The notes beneath the pieces are model-generated. The model saw only the letters and a list, made by a program, of their open reading frames with translations. It ran no database searches and was not told where the DNA came from. A stretch of 64,000 bases of DNA from the NCBI GenBank assembly GCA_947503525.1, contig CANNEA010000004.1:434001-498000 (forward strand). Direction: 5' to 3'. The stretch comes from an uncultured Carboxylicivirga sp. Lineage in GTDB: Bacteria; Bacteroidota; Bacteroidia; Bacteroidales; Marinilabiliaceae. The translations under genes were made by a program, and so were the position numbers. Of the stretch, positions 15,866-24,282 are shown piece by piece. The number at the start of each line of letters is the position of its first letter. Positions within the stretch are counted from its first letter, which is position 1.

Positions 15866-18697
15866 TTATTTTCGCTTTCGCTCGATATAACCCAAGATAT
15901 CATCATACTGAAGACTAATATAATATAAGCCTCCGATTTGAGCACTTCCGAAACTGGTTGTATAGTAATTATTAAAAATATTGGAACCTCCCAGTTTAAC
16001 CACTGTTTTTATTTTTCGTATTTTATAAGCTACATGTGCATCCAAAGTACTGAATGCAGGTATTTCAGCCGCACCAAATGCCGCTTCCCACAAAAAGTTA
16101 TTTTGCCAATGAAAGTTAACGTTAAACCCAAGATTTGGTAATATGGCATGATGACCTAAGGATACATTAGCCCTGTAATCAGGTGTATTAAACCGAGCTT
16201 CCACACCAGGTGAATTTATTTCATCAACCAATTTGTTATAGGCAATATTACTTCTTAATAAAATCCCCCTTGGTAAACGATAATCCAAGCCTAACGCCCA
16301 TCCCAGGGAAGAAACATCCTGATCTGAGGTGAAATAGGTTTGGTAATATAAATCCTGAGCCGTTCCTGCATCTTCGGCTAACTGTGCCAATAACTGAACG
16401 GCCTCAAAATCTTTGTAATGATTATAAAATGCATAAGCATCAACAAATAGTCTCTTACCCAAGAACAAACCTTTATAGCCAATCTCAGTAGAGGCTACTT
16501 TTTCCGGTTTTAATTCTGGCAAATCCATTGGTCCATTTTCTGTGACAGGTTTATCCGTCACCGGATTTCGACCAGATAATGGATAAAGCGGAAGAGTATA
16601 AAAATTGTACTTTTCTTTAACCTGAGGCATCCCTCCGATGGTTCTGAAAACCCCTGCGTTTATATCCACCCATTGATTTGAAATCGAAGGAAAGCGATAG
16701 GCCGTTTGAAACGTTCCACGTATACTATGCTCCTTATTTTCATCAAGAAAATAAATCAATGAGAAACGCGGTGTGTATTGGGCTTTAAAGTATTGATTCT
16801 TATCATAACGAAATGCTCCGGTTATTCGAAGGCGATCCTGAACGAAGTTTTTATTGATTTGAACGAATGAACCAAATTGGTTGATTTTTATTGGGTTTCC
16901 GGGTTCATCAATAAAAATTGTACCATTACTATCAACAGAATAAAAACGGTTTGAAATACCAATTTGCATTTCCATAAAATGTATAAGATGGGTAAAGTTA
17001 TACATCCCTTCAACTTGAAACATTTTACTCTGATCAAATACCATTGCTCCACCATCTCTCAATGAGGTTGATGAAATTCCATCTAACATTTGATTAAATT
17101 CCGGGCTCCCTCCAACTGGAATTGCAGGTTTTGAATTATCAAAAACACGGCCGGTTACCGGATCTCTATTGTTTGATACCAGGCGTGCAAATTGATGTGC
17201 TTTATCCATATCATCATCAACCAGGGCAGTTTGCGTATAAGCCGATAGGTAATCCGCAAACCAATCCTCAGAACCTTTCCATTCTTCGTTCATTAATAAT
17301 CCGGCACCACCAATATCATAAGAGTTACCTGAATCTTCCGCTACTCCCCAAGCCCTAACAAAAAAGTTAGGATCATTAATTTCCAGCTTACCTGATAAAA
17401 TACTAAAATCACGTGCTGCAAAACGATTTTGTGCAGTATAAACACTTGAACCCATTGCGTAATTTCCCTGAGCAATTAATTCCATTCTATCTGTAAGAAA
17501 ATAGTTGATTGATCCTCCCAAGCGCATATTTTGCGTTTTATTATCGGCCAAATCACGCTCTATCCATCCTGTTCGGGTAACCAACTGATCAGGAAAATAT
17601 TTAATAGCCTGATTATATAAGTCATCATATTCCGGAGTTCCCGGAAGAATTCCTTGAGATTCAGCAATTCCATCAATTACCTGCGGACCAACATCCTGTA
17701 AATTGACAGAAACCAATGATTCATCTCCATATGTATTTACCCCATCGTATCCCGGGTTACTTTGTCTGTTTAATGATGGATTATTTAAATCGGTTCTATC
17801 TCTAAGATCTGATGCTTGCCAATCTGTTGCTTCCAAATATCCACCTGTTATTTTAAAGGCTAAGCGATTATTAAATGCTTTGGCATACCTGAAATTCACA
17901 TCGTACATAGGTGTTGGGCTATCCAAAGAACTGGAATTCACATTCATCATTCCCGTTTGCACCGACAAAGTCAACCCTTGATATTTATATGGATCTTTAC
18001 TATTCATTAATAAGGTTCCATTCATCCCGCCCGGTCCATATAAGGCAGATGATGCACCAACTACCATTTCTAAACTCTCAATATCTATTTGCGATACACC
18101 AAAAATATTACCCGCAGCAAAACTAAGGCCCGGTGCAAGATTTTCCACACCATCAATAATTTGATTCATGCGGTAATTGGTATAATCATTAAAGCCACGG
18201 GTATTAGGTAACTGAAACGTTAAACCATGAACATTCATATCCACCCCTTTTAGCTGATACAAACCATCATAGAAATTGGCAGATGAAACCAGGTTAATAT
18301 CTCTTAAATTCATCTTTTCAATACTTACAGGAGCTCGTAATATACTTTCCTCTACCCTACTGGCAGACACCACAATTTCCTGACCAAGTAACATCTGTTC
18401 CTTTAATTCAATAGTAATAAACTCTGATGTGTTTTTTACTTCAATTTCCTGAGGCTCATACCCCACAAATGAAACCGTTAAAAACAAAGGTGGCGTTGAT
18501 CTGGTTTTCAGTTCAAATGTTCCATCATAACCGGTTATTGTACCGTATACCTTATTTTTAGCAATGATATGCACCCCTACAAGAGACTCTCCTGTACGAC
18601 TATCTTTAACCAATCCTTTAATTAGTACATCTTGCGCAAAAGAATGAAAGGATGACGATAAAATCAATATGAGAAATAGAATTCTAATTGTTTTCAT
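15866..18697 (-). CDS. TonB-dependent outer-membrane receptor with carboxypeptidase-like domain
   Basis: 943 residues. Signal peptide to about residue 21 (FHSFAQ), then a carboxypeptidase-D-regulatory-like domain (VLIKGLVKDSRTGESLVGVH, about 23-105), a plug domain with VVSASRVEES near 110 and SLEMVVGASSALYGPGGMNG near 210-230, then a 22-strand barrel to the C-terminus. It imports a large or scarce nutrient with energy from TonB. There is no SusD partner next to it, so a SusCD glycan system is unlikely. It lies between the START/sulfotransferase operon and the SDR/reductase pair, so it may take up, or sense, the same hydrophobic compound; that is inference. Long loops rich in Asp, Asn and Gly are typical of the family. 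Confidence 0.93.
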   Translation of the reverse strand: MKTIRILFLILILSSSFHSFAQDVLIKGLVKDSRTGESLVGVHIIAKNKVYGTITGYDGTFELKTRSTPPLFLTVSFVGYEPQEIEVKNTSEFITIELKEQMLLGQEIVVSASRVEESILRAPVSIEKMNLRDINLVSSANFYDGLYQLKGVDMNVHGLTFQLPNTRGFNDYTNYRMNQIIDGVENLAPGLSFAAGNIFGVSQIDIESLEMVVGASSALYGPGGMNGTLLMNSKDPYKYQGLTLSVQTGMMNVNSSSLDSPTPMYDVNFRYAKAFNNRLAFKITGGYLEATDWQASDLRDRTDLNNPSLNRQSNPGYDGVNTYGDESLVSVNLQDVGPQVIDGIAESQGILPGTPEYDDLYNQAIKYFPDQLVTRTGWIERDLADNKTQNMRLGGSINYFLTDRMELIAQGNYAMGSSVYTAQNRFAARDFSILSGKLEINDPNFFVRAWGVAEDSGNSYDIGGAGLLMNEEWKGSEDWFADYLSAYTQTALVDDDMDKAHQFARLVSNNRDPVTGRVFDNSKPAIPVGGSPEFNQMLDGISSTSLRDGGAMVFDQSKMFQVEGMYNFTHLIHFMEMQIGISNRFYSVDSNGTIFIDEPGNPIKINQFGSFVQINKNFVQDRLRITGAFRYDKNQYFKAQYTPRFSLIYFLDENKEHSIRGTFQTAYRFPSISNQWVDINAGVFRTIGGMPQVKEKYNFYTLPLYPLSGRNPVTDKPVTENGPMDLPELKPEKVASTEIGYKGLFLGKRLFVDAYAFYNHYKDFEAVQLLAQLAEDAGTAQDLYYQTYFTSDQDVSSLGWALGLDYRLPRGILLRSNIAYNKLVDEINSPGVEARFNTPDYRANVSLGHHAILPNLGFNVNFHWQNNFLWEAAFGAAEIPAFSTLDAHVAYKIRKIKTVVKLGGSNIFNNYYTTSFGSAQIGGLYYISLQYDDILGYIERKRK

Positions 18698-19043
18698 AGT
18701 GTTTAGGTAGATTGTAATGACATAGAGTTTTAAACTCGAACAACTAAATTCAAGCCTTTTTTACTTGCGTTTGATTATTCATTTAGCTTTGCACTGGTAT
18801 CATTAATTCGATATGAATCAATGTTTATCATATACTAATTTGAAAGTAGTGTTTTTTTTTCAATTCTCTATTCGATACAATGACTTTTCATATTACACTT
18901 TGTAGGTATTATCTTCAATTTTCTATTAATCGTAAAATAAATTCATCTGCAAACTGATTAATTCGTATCGGTGAAGAGCAGTTGATAGTTTGTGAATTAC
19001 TGAAAAAGCTTAGCTTTATAATTTAAACCTATAGTCTTTGTTA
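18698..19043. other. divergent intergenic region
   Basis: 346 bases between the starts of the TonB receptor gene and the SDR gene, which point away from each other. It must hold both promoters. It is very A+T-rich with several T-runs, but no convincing TAnnTTTG element, repeat or RNA structure was seen. Confidence 0.5.
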
Positions 19044-20024
19044 ATGAATATAGCCATCACGGGTGCTACCGGACATATAGGCAACTGTTTAGTTAAAACC
19101 TTACTCAAACAGGGTCATAACATCAATGTATTGGTACGCAAACCTGATCCCATATTAGATGAACTTGCTGTTAATTATATATATGGTGATATTTTAAAAC
19201 CAGAGACCTTAGTTGCCTTATGTTACAATTCAGACCTTGTATTTCATCTGGCTGCTCATATATCCATCGATAATAAACTTGCGGACCAGATTTATAAAAC
19301 CAATGTAATCGGCACGAAAAACCTACTGGATGCCAGCCTGAAAGCAAAAGTTAAAAAATTCATCCATTTTAGCAGTATTAGTGCTTTTGAAGCGCGTCCG
19401 GTTGATCAAATCTTAGATGAAGAAAGGCCATTAGTTGAGGTAAACTATGATCTATATGGGCACTCCAAAGCTGAAAGTGAAAAACGAGTATTGGAAGCTG
19501 TTAGCAAAGGCTTAGATGCTGTCATACTTAGTCCAACGGGTGTATTCGGCCCCAACGATTACAAAAGTTCATATTTGGGTCAGGCTATAATGCAAATGTA
19601 TTTGAATAGCTACCCATTGCTTGTCTCGGGAGGCTTTAACTGGGTTGATGTAAGAGATGTTGTATTGGGTGCGATAAATGCCATAAAAAAGGGAAGAAAA
19701 GGACATAAATACATCTTATCCGGTCGATACTTATCATTAAAAGAAGCATCTCAAATATTAGGTGCAGTTACTAAACGAAAAACACCTTCTTGGATTGTTC
19801 CAATTTCATTGGTAAAGCTCTTTTGTCCATTGATTGAATTCTATGCTAAAATAACCGGGACAAGGCCGCTGTTTACGAGACAGTCTTTAAATATATTGAG
19901 TCAAAGCGCAAGAACGATATCGACAGATAAAGCGCAAAATGAGCTTGGATTTAAGGTCAGACCTTTTGAAGATTCGTTAAGAGATACCATTGATTGGTAT
20001 AAAACAAATAACAAGCTAAAATAA
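19044..20024 (+). CDS. NAD(P)-dependent epimerase / 3-beta-hydroxysteroid dehydrogenase-like extended SDR
   Basis: 326 residues from the ATG at 19044; a TTG two codons earlier is possible. The Rossmann motif GATGHIG (Gly7, Gly10, Gly13) and the catalytic YGHSK (Tyr138, Lys142) with FSSISAF (Ser110-112) define an extended short-chain dehydrogenase. The mid-section (LSPTGVFGPNDYKSSYLGQA and NWVDVRDVVLGAI) resembles the 3-beta-HSD/dihydroflavonol-reductase branch, which acts on sterols, terpenoids and polyketide-like alcohols, more than nucleotide-sugar epimerases. The reductase-like gene starts 11 bases after it, so the two are almost certainly co-translated and act in sequence. The real substrate is not known. 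Confidence 0.85.
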   Translation: MNIAITGATGHIGNCLVKTLLKQGHNINVLVRKPDPILDELAVNYIYGDILKPETLVALCYNSDLVFHLAAHISIDNKLADQIYKTNVIGTKNLLDASLKAKVKKFIHFSSISAFEARPVDQILDEERPLVEVNYDLYGHSKAESEKRVLEAVSKGLDAVILSPTGVFGPNDYKSSYLGQAIMQMYLNSYPLLVSGGFNWVDVRDVVLGAINAIKKGRKGHKYILSGRYLSLKEASQILGAVTKRKTPSWIVPISLVKLFCPLIEFYAKITGTRPLFTRQSLNILSQSARTISTDKAQNELGFKVRPFEDSLRDTIDWYKTNNKLK

Positions 20025-20034
20025 CACTATAACT

Positions 20035-20784
20035 ATGATAGCTTTTAATCAACTTTGCTGGATATGGATTGCAATAGCACTAGTTCTTTTTCCAGTACTG
20101 CTCAGAGTTTCTCAGCCTTATGGAAAGCACACCAAAAAAACATGGGGGCCATTAATTAACAATAATCTTGGATGGTTCATAATGGAATTACCTGCTTTAA
20201 TCGTTTTCTTGTACTTTTTGTTCTCTAATCCTGAACTTGAGAACAAAGTGATATATATAGCAGGCAGTTTGTGGGCATTGCATTATGTAAACAGAGCAAT
20301 TATTTTTCCTTTAAGAATAAGAACTAAAGGAAAAAAAATACCTATTGTAATTGTTGTATTTGCTATTTTATTCAACACGGTAAACGGATTTTTAAATGGA
20401 TATGGTTTAGCCCACTTTAGTACCAATATTGAATTGAACAATGTCACTTCACTTAGATTCATTCTTGGATCGTGCATCTTCATTATTGGCTTTATAATAA
20501 ACCAATATCACGATCATTTATTAATAAAACTAAGACGTATTGGCAGTGGTTACAAAATCCCATATGGCGGTTTATTCCGCTTTGTATCCTGCCCCAATTT
20601 TCTTGGTGAAATTATATCCTGGTTGGGTTTTTTAATCGTTGCGTTCAACCTTCCGGCTCTTTCCTTCTTAGTCTGGACCATGGTCAACCTTATTCCACGT
20701 GCACTTGACCATCATAGTTGGTATAATAAAGAATTCAGGGACTATCCCAAAGAACGCAAAGCCATTTTCCCTTATCTATTATAA
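20035..20784 (+). CDS. 3-oxo-5-alpha-steroid 4-dehydrogenase-like membrane reductase
   Basis: 249 residues with about six membrane segments. The C-terminal region IPYGGLFRFVSCPNFLGEII, then WLGFLIVAFNLPALSFLVWT and WYNKEFRDYPKERKAIFPYL, follows the steroid 5-alpha-reductase C-terminal pattern (the G-x-[FW] ... PN-[YF]-[FL]-GE core and the terminal P-x-x-R-x-x-[IL]-x-P-[FY]). The length of about 250 residues equals that of eukaryotic SRD5A enzymes. Such proteins reduce a C=C bond conjugated to a ketone, using NADPH. It is paired with the 3-beta-HSD-like gene 11 bases upstream: oxidation of a 3-hydroxyl by one enzyme and reduction of the enone by the other is a plausible two-step sequence. A hairpin follows the stop. 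Confidence 0.85.
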   Translation: MIAFNQLCWIWIAIALVLFPVLLRVSQPYGKHTKKTWGPLINNNLGWFIMELPALIVFLYFLFSNPELENKVIYIAGSLWALHYVNRAIIFPLRIRTKGKKIPIVIVVFAILFNTVNGFLNGYGLAHFSTNIELNNVTSLRFILGSCIFIIGFIINQYHDHLLIKLRRIGSGYKIPYGGLFRFVSCPNFLGEIISWLGFLIVAFNLPALSFLVWTMVNLIPRALDHHSWYNKEFRDYPKERKAIFPYLL

Positions 20785-20809
20785 TGGATATGCGAACAAG
20801 TGGATAAAA

Positions 20810-20847
20810 ATAAAGCCGGCCTGCATTTCTGCATCAATCGGCTTTAT
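20810..20847 (+). terminator. hairpin downstream of the SDR/reductase pair
   Basis: ATAAAGCCG pairs perfectly with CGGCTTTAT across a 20-base loop, 25 bases after the stop codon. No T-run follows, so termination may be weak or factor-dependent. Confidence 0.5.
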
Positions 20848-20915
20848 CAACCTAACCCATGTATTTTAATTAATCTGCTCTAAGTTATCTTACCTAATAG
20901 TAATATGCTTATTGC

Positions 20916-21278
20916 CTATTGTAATTCAAATGCTTTTAAATCCTGGTATTCACTAAAACTTTTTTGCCTTTCCACCAAAGTTTTCCAATCTGACGGATAG
21001 TCAATTTTGTATATAAGAGATGAGTTCCCGGCAGTTACAACTAAGCCAGTTCGCACTATGCCCCAGTTCCTACTTATTTCGATGCGCTATTTAGCTGTTA
21101 AACAGAAACTCTTTTGTCCTCTTAGTTCCCTGAATAGCAATCGATCGGTGGTCAAAACCAAAATTCCACCTATCGTTTTATTTTCATATTTAAGATGAGC
21201 TGGCCCTTGAATAATCAGTACTTCACCAGTATCTAAATCGAGATTCAAATTTCTTAACTGGCTTTCCTCGAAATACAA
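20916..21278 (-). pseudogene. GRAM/PH-like domain gene interrupted by an in-frame TAG
   Basis: Reading the minus strand from about 21278, the frame encodes DTGEVLIIQGPAHLKYENKT then GGILVLTTDRLLFRE, meets TAG at 21089-21087, and then continues in the same frame for 56 more codons (RIEISRNWGIVRTGLVVTAG, later YPSDWKTLVERQ) to a TAG at 20918-20916. The order of short strands, the xLTTDRLLFRE segment and the terminal W-x-x-L-V helix fit a GRAM/PH-type lipid-binding domain. There is also no ATG at the expected beginning, only TTG. About 120 codons in all. Either a recent pseudogene, a stop that is read through, or a sequencing error. No frameshift is needed. Confidence 0.65.
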
Positions 21279-21419
21279 TATTAATTTATAGACATTAATG
21301 TGAAAATCTGAAACACAGAATTAACCAAGCATTGCACATATAAGAAATGATACACTCTTTTTAAACTTTCCTGCCAATACACATGTACTAGAAAACCTAT
21401 TTTGTATAGCTGACAACCT

Positions 21420-21851
21420 TTAAAAAACCCATCTAATGTTTAATCCAAAATTATCAAAACCCATGCTTGTATTATCAATAATTTCGAGATAAGGTCGCCA
21501 ATCGGCTCCAATAGCTAGTGGAACTCCATTAAAACGGTATTCCAATCCCAGTTCGCCCATTGCACCTAATTTAAAGTCATTCCCAATTAACATATATGGT
21601 CCAACTCCGGCATACCATTTAAAGGCCTCATCGCCTAACGGGCGATACATAAAATCCCATAATGCATCTATTCCTAGACCATCACCGAATGACACATCGG
21701 CATGCACCCTTGTAAATTCACCTAGACTAAATACAGCATCAATTGCAACATTACCGCCGGTAACATCTCCAAAACGAATACCTACTTCCTGAGCATTACA
21801 ATACGAAGTCATAGCAATAAGTAGGCCGGTGAAAATTAGAATCTTTCTCAT
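21420..21851 (-). CDS. small outer-membrane beta-barrel protein
   Basis: 143 residues with a signal peptide (cleavage near CNAQE, residue 21). The mature 120 residues form alternating strands: VGIRFGDVTGGNVAIDAVFS, FTRVHADVSFGDGLGIDALW, FKWYAGVGPYMLIG, then LGAMGELGLEYRF, ending in LNIRWVF with a terminal Phe. This is the pattern of an 8-strand OmpA/OmpX-sized barrel. No named family was recognised beyond the general outer-membrane-protein class. The gene is single; the broken GRAM-like gene follows downstream on the same strand about 140 bases away. Function unknown. Confidence 0.7.
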   Translation of the reverse strand: MRKILIFTGLLIAMTSYCNAQEVGIRFGDVTGGNVAIDAVFSLGEFTRVHADVSFGDGLGIDALWDFMYRPLGDEAFKWYAGVGPYMLIGNDFKLGAMGELGLEYRFNGVPLAIGADWRPYLEIIDNTSMGFDNFGLNIRWVF

Positions 21852-22081
21852 AGTTCAACAAAGTTTTATTTAAGATTAAATTTAAAAGAAATACCTGAAA
21901 ATTGCAACACGAAATCTTTTGGAAGAATTTGCATTTATGTTACCCAAGAATAAAAATTAATATAAATCGAAAGAAATAGGAGAACATCGAATTAAAAGTT
22001 TAGAATTTCCTAAAGTAATATTGTATAACAAAGTTAGTTTAGGAAAATTTTTATAGTTTAGTAGATCTTAATATCAAAATT

Positions 22082-22354
22082 ATGAATAAACAAGAATTAG
22101 TATCCGCTATTGCGGAAAACGCTGGAATAACAAAAGTAGATGCTGAAAAAGCGGTTAATGCCTTTGTAAAAACAACAAAAGAAGCACTTTCTAAAAAAGA
22201 AAGCATCCAACTCATCGGTTTTGGTACATTTTCGGTATCGGAGCGATCAGCCAGAACTGGTAGAAATCCACAAACAGGTAAGGAAATACAAATAGCAGCT
22301 AAGAATGTTGCTAAATTTAAGCCTGGTAAAGCTTTAGATGAAAGTATTAATTAA
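22082..22354 (+). CDS. HU family DNA-binding protein
   Basis: 90 residues, the normal length for HU. It begins MNKQELVSAIAENAGITKVD and carries the family signature GFGTFSVSERSARTGRNPQT (about residues 46-65), which forms the beta arm that inserts into the DNA minor groove, followed by KEIQIAAKNVAKFKPGK. HU dimers bend and compact DNA in the nucleoid. Stand-alone gene, with an AT-rich upstream region of about 230 bases and a strong terminator just after it. This is the canonical HU form, without the C-terminal extensions of some Bacteroidota HU-like proteins. Confidence 0.97.
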   Translation: MNKQELVSAIAENAGITKVDAEKAVNAFVKTTKEALSKKESIQLIGFGTFSVSERSARTGRNPQTGKEIQIAAKNVAKFKPGKALDESIN

Positions 22355-22372
22355 TAATTCTTTTAAAGAATT

Positions 22373-22409
22373 AAAAGAGAGCTTACCTATGCAGGTAAGC
22401 TCTCTTTTT
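22373..22409 (+). terminator. intrinsic terminator of the HU gene
   Basis: A 16-bp stem (22373-22388 with 22393-22408) with a 4-base loop, whose 3' arm ends in a T-run. It lies 19 bases after the HU stop codon. Confidence 0.93.
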
Positions 22410-22709
22410 CATTATAGCAAAAAAGCCAAATTGCTTAACCTTAACCTATACATAGCAATTGCCCTTTAAGTCATTAGAATTATATGTTTCCCTGGGATTT
22501 TCGCAGCCGTGAGATCTATTCTCAGATAAAATCCTTTGTCGCTTCCACTGGTTTTTCCCCTAATGTAGGTGCATTTCAATATCTCAGACTAATTAAATAT
22601 CACATTATTAACTGAAGAGCCTCCTAGATTCAGACCAAACCTTATTTAGGTACTAAAAAACTGTCTATAAAATTATTTACTGAGAAAAGACAATTAAATA
22701 CTATTAAAT

Positions 22710-22745
22710 AAAAAGCTCATAAATCTTACGATTTATGAGCTTTTT
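22710..22745 (-). terminator. intrinsic terminator of the tRNA operon
   Basis: A perfect 16-bp stem (22710-22725 with 22730-22745), 4-base loop. On the minus strand the stem ends in TTTTT and is followed by ATTT. It lies just past the 3' end of the last tRNA-Pro. Confidence 0.93.
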
Positions 22746-22748
22746 CTG

Positions 22749-22823
22749 TCGGGGTACCAGGATTCGAACCTGGGACCCCCTGGTCCCAAACCAGGTGCGC
22801 TAACCGGGCTGCGCTACACCCCG
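22749..22823 (-). tRNA. tRNA-Pro (anticodon TGG), copy 2
   Basis: 75 bases folding into a full cloverleaf. Acceptor stem CGGGGTG pairs with TACCCCG (one G-T pair at the base), discriminator A. The anticodon loop is TTTGGGA with anticodon TGG. The T-arm is CCAGG-TTCGAAT-CCTGG. CCA is not encoded. Identical across its whole length to the tRNA-Pro at 22891-22965. Confidence 0.97.
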
Positions 22824-22890
22824 AACAATTATAAATCTAAATTCATTTTCAAACAAAAAGAGCTAAGTTAAACAAAGCTCTTCTTGATAG

Positions 22891-22965
22891 TCGGGGTACC
22901 AGGATTCGAACCTGGGACCCCCTGGTCCCAAACCAGGTGCGCTAACCGGGCTGCGCTACACCCCG
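22891..22965 (-). tRNA. tRNA-Pro (anticodon TGG), copy 1
   Basis: Same 75-base sequence and fold as the neighbouring tRNA-Pro, 67 bases away. The spacer between them contains no gene. Same strand as the tRNA-Ser, so all three are likely cut from one precursor. CCA is not encoded. Confidence 0.97.
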
Positions 22966-22988
22966 AATAATGAATTTCAGATTTAATG

Positions 22989-23077
22989 CGGAGGGAGGGG
23001 GATTCGAACCCCCGGTACAGTTTAACCCGTACGCCAGTTTAGCAAACTGGTGGTTTCAGCCACTCACCCATCTCTCC
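22989..23077 (-). tRNA. tRNA-Ser (anticodon GCT)
   Basis: 89 bases with the long variable arm of a class II tRNA (GTACGGGTTAAACTGTAC). The anticodon loop is TTTGCTAAA, anticodon GCT, reading AGC/AGT. The T-arm is GGGGG-TTCGAAT-CCCCC and the discriminator is G, the expected serine identity base. The acceptor stem GGAGAGA/TCCCTCC has one A-C mismatch at pair 5:68. First gene of the tRNA cluster. Confidence 0.95.
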
Positions 23078-23255
23078 TTTTTACACTCTTACCGTTCAAG
23101 AGTAACAACTGCATCAATCTCCTCTATCGTACTACCCCGTTGCAATTGCGTGTGCAAAAGTAATAAATAGAATCAGAACTCCAAAAACTTTTTTGAATAT
23201 TTCTTCACCTTTTTATTGCACTTTAATCTAGGCTTTGTTTAACTAATTATAAGTC

Positions 23256-23284
23256 AAAAAAAAAGCTCCACAATTGGAGCTTTT
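23256..23284 (-). terminator. intrinsic terminator of the floA operon
   Basis: AAAAGCTCCA pairs with TGGAGCTTTT (10 bp, 4-base loop). On the minus strand it runs into nine T residues, seven bases past the floA stop codon. Confidence 0.92.
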
Positions 23285-23290
23285 AAATTA

Positions 23291-24277
23291 TTAACTATCT
23301 TTTTTAGGAGGTTTAGTTCCTGGCTTAGAAATCGAGTCGCGCATTGCGGTATCGGCTTCAATATTCTTATACTTTAGATAATCCATAACACCTAAATTAC
23401 CTGAACGAAATGCTTCTGCTAATGCCTTTGGCACTTCAGCCTCTGCTTCAATTACCTTAGCTTTTGCTTCCTGGGCTTTAGCTTTCATCTCCTGCTCTAA
23501 GGCTACGGCCATAGCTCTACGCTCTTCAGCTTTTGCCTGTGCAATATTCTTATCAGCATCGGCCTGATCAATTTGAAGACCAGCACCAATATTCTTACCT
23601 ATATCAATATCTGCAATATCAATAGATAATATTTCAAATGCAGTACCCGCATCCAATCCTTTTTCCAGAACTACCTTTGATATAGAATCAGGATTCTCTA
23701 ATACAGCCTTATGCGAAATAGATGAACCAATCGAAGAAACAATACCTTCACCTACTCTTGCCAATACAGTCTCTTCTCCGGCACCTCCAACTAACTGCTT
23801 GATACTTGCACGAACTGTAACACGAGCTTTGGCAATTAACTGAATACCATCCTTAGCAACCGCCGCCACAGGAGGTGTGTCAATAACTTTTGGGTTTACC
23901 GACATTTGAACTGCTTCAAACACATCACGTCCTGCTAAATCGATAGCCGTTGCCATTTGAAAGTTAAGATCGATATTGGCCTTAGCAGCTGATACAAGTG
24001 CATGAACCACTCCTTCAATATGACCACCTGCCAAATAATGCGCTTCCAGCTCATCACGCTTAATTTCAGCCAGACCAGCTTTTGTAGCTTCAATCAATGC
24101 TCTGACAATAACTCCAGGTGGCACCTTACGAATACGCATTAAAACCAACTGAAGTAAAGAAATACGAACCCCTGAAACTAAGGCAGAAAACCAAAGTAAA
24201 ATTGGCACATAATATAAAAATAGAAAAACAACAACTACTATTGCTGCTATCAAAAATATGGGGGCTAAACCTTCCAT
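23291..24277 (-). CDS. floA: flotillin-like protein FloA
   Basis: 328 residues, the usual length of the FloA/YqfA (UPF0365) family. An N-terminal hydrophobic hairpin (residues 5-50) is followed by the SPFH-like domain ([19 protein letters not shown], then [20 protein letters not shown]) and an Ala/Glu-rich coiled-coil (about 235-300, with [20 protein letters not shown]). FloA builds membrane microdomains that order lipids and membrane proteins. It follows the NfeD-like gene by 5 bases, the standard pairing for flotillins. Part of a leftward operon that begins with clpS, or earlier, and ends at a strong terminator. Confidence 0.96.
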   Translation of the reverse strand: MEGLAPIFLIAAIVVVVFLFLYYVPILLWFSALVSGVRISLLQLVLMRIRKVPPGVIVRALIEATKAGLAEIKRDELEAHYLAGGHIEGVVHALVSAAKANIDLNFQMATAIDLAGRDVFEAVQMSVNPKVIDTPPVAAVAKDGIQLIAKARVTVRASIKQLVGGAGEETVLARVGEGIVSSIGSSISHKAVLENPDSISKVVLEKGLDAGTAFEILSIDIADIDIGKNIGAGLQIDQADADKNIAQAKAEERRAMAVALEQEMKAKAQEAKAKVIEAEAEVPKALAEAFRSGNLGVMDYLKYKNIEADTAMRDSISKPGTKPPKKDS

Positions 24278-24282
24278 AGAGT

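Noticed and set aside
15866-18697. SusC-type receptor of a polysaccharide-utilisation locus
   Set aside because: No SusD gene follows, and neighbours are lipid-type, not glycan-type.
21007-21198. 63-codon open frame on the plus strand
   Set aside because: Antisense of the broken GRAM-like gene; the minus strand carries the domain landmarks.
22970-23170. 66-codon open frame with GGGFEPPVQ across the tRNA-Ser
   Set aside because: It is the antisense of tRNA-Ser; the Gly-Phe-Glu-Pro-Pro string is the usual false reading of a tRNA T-arm.
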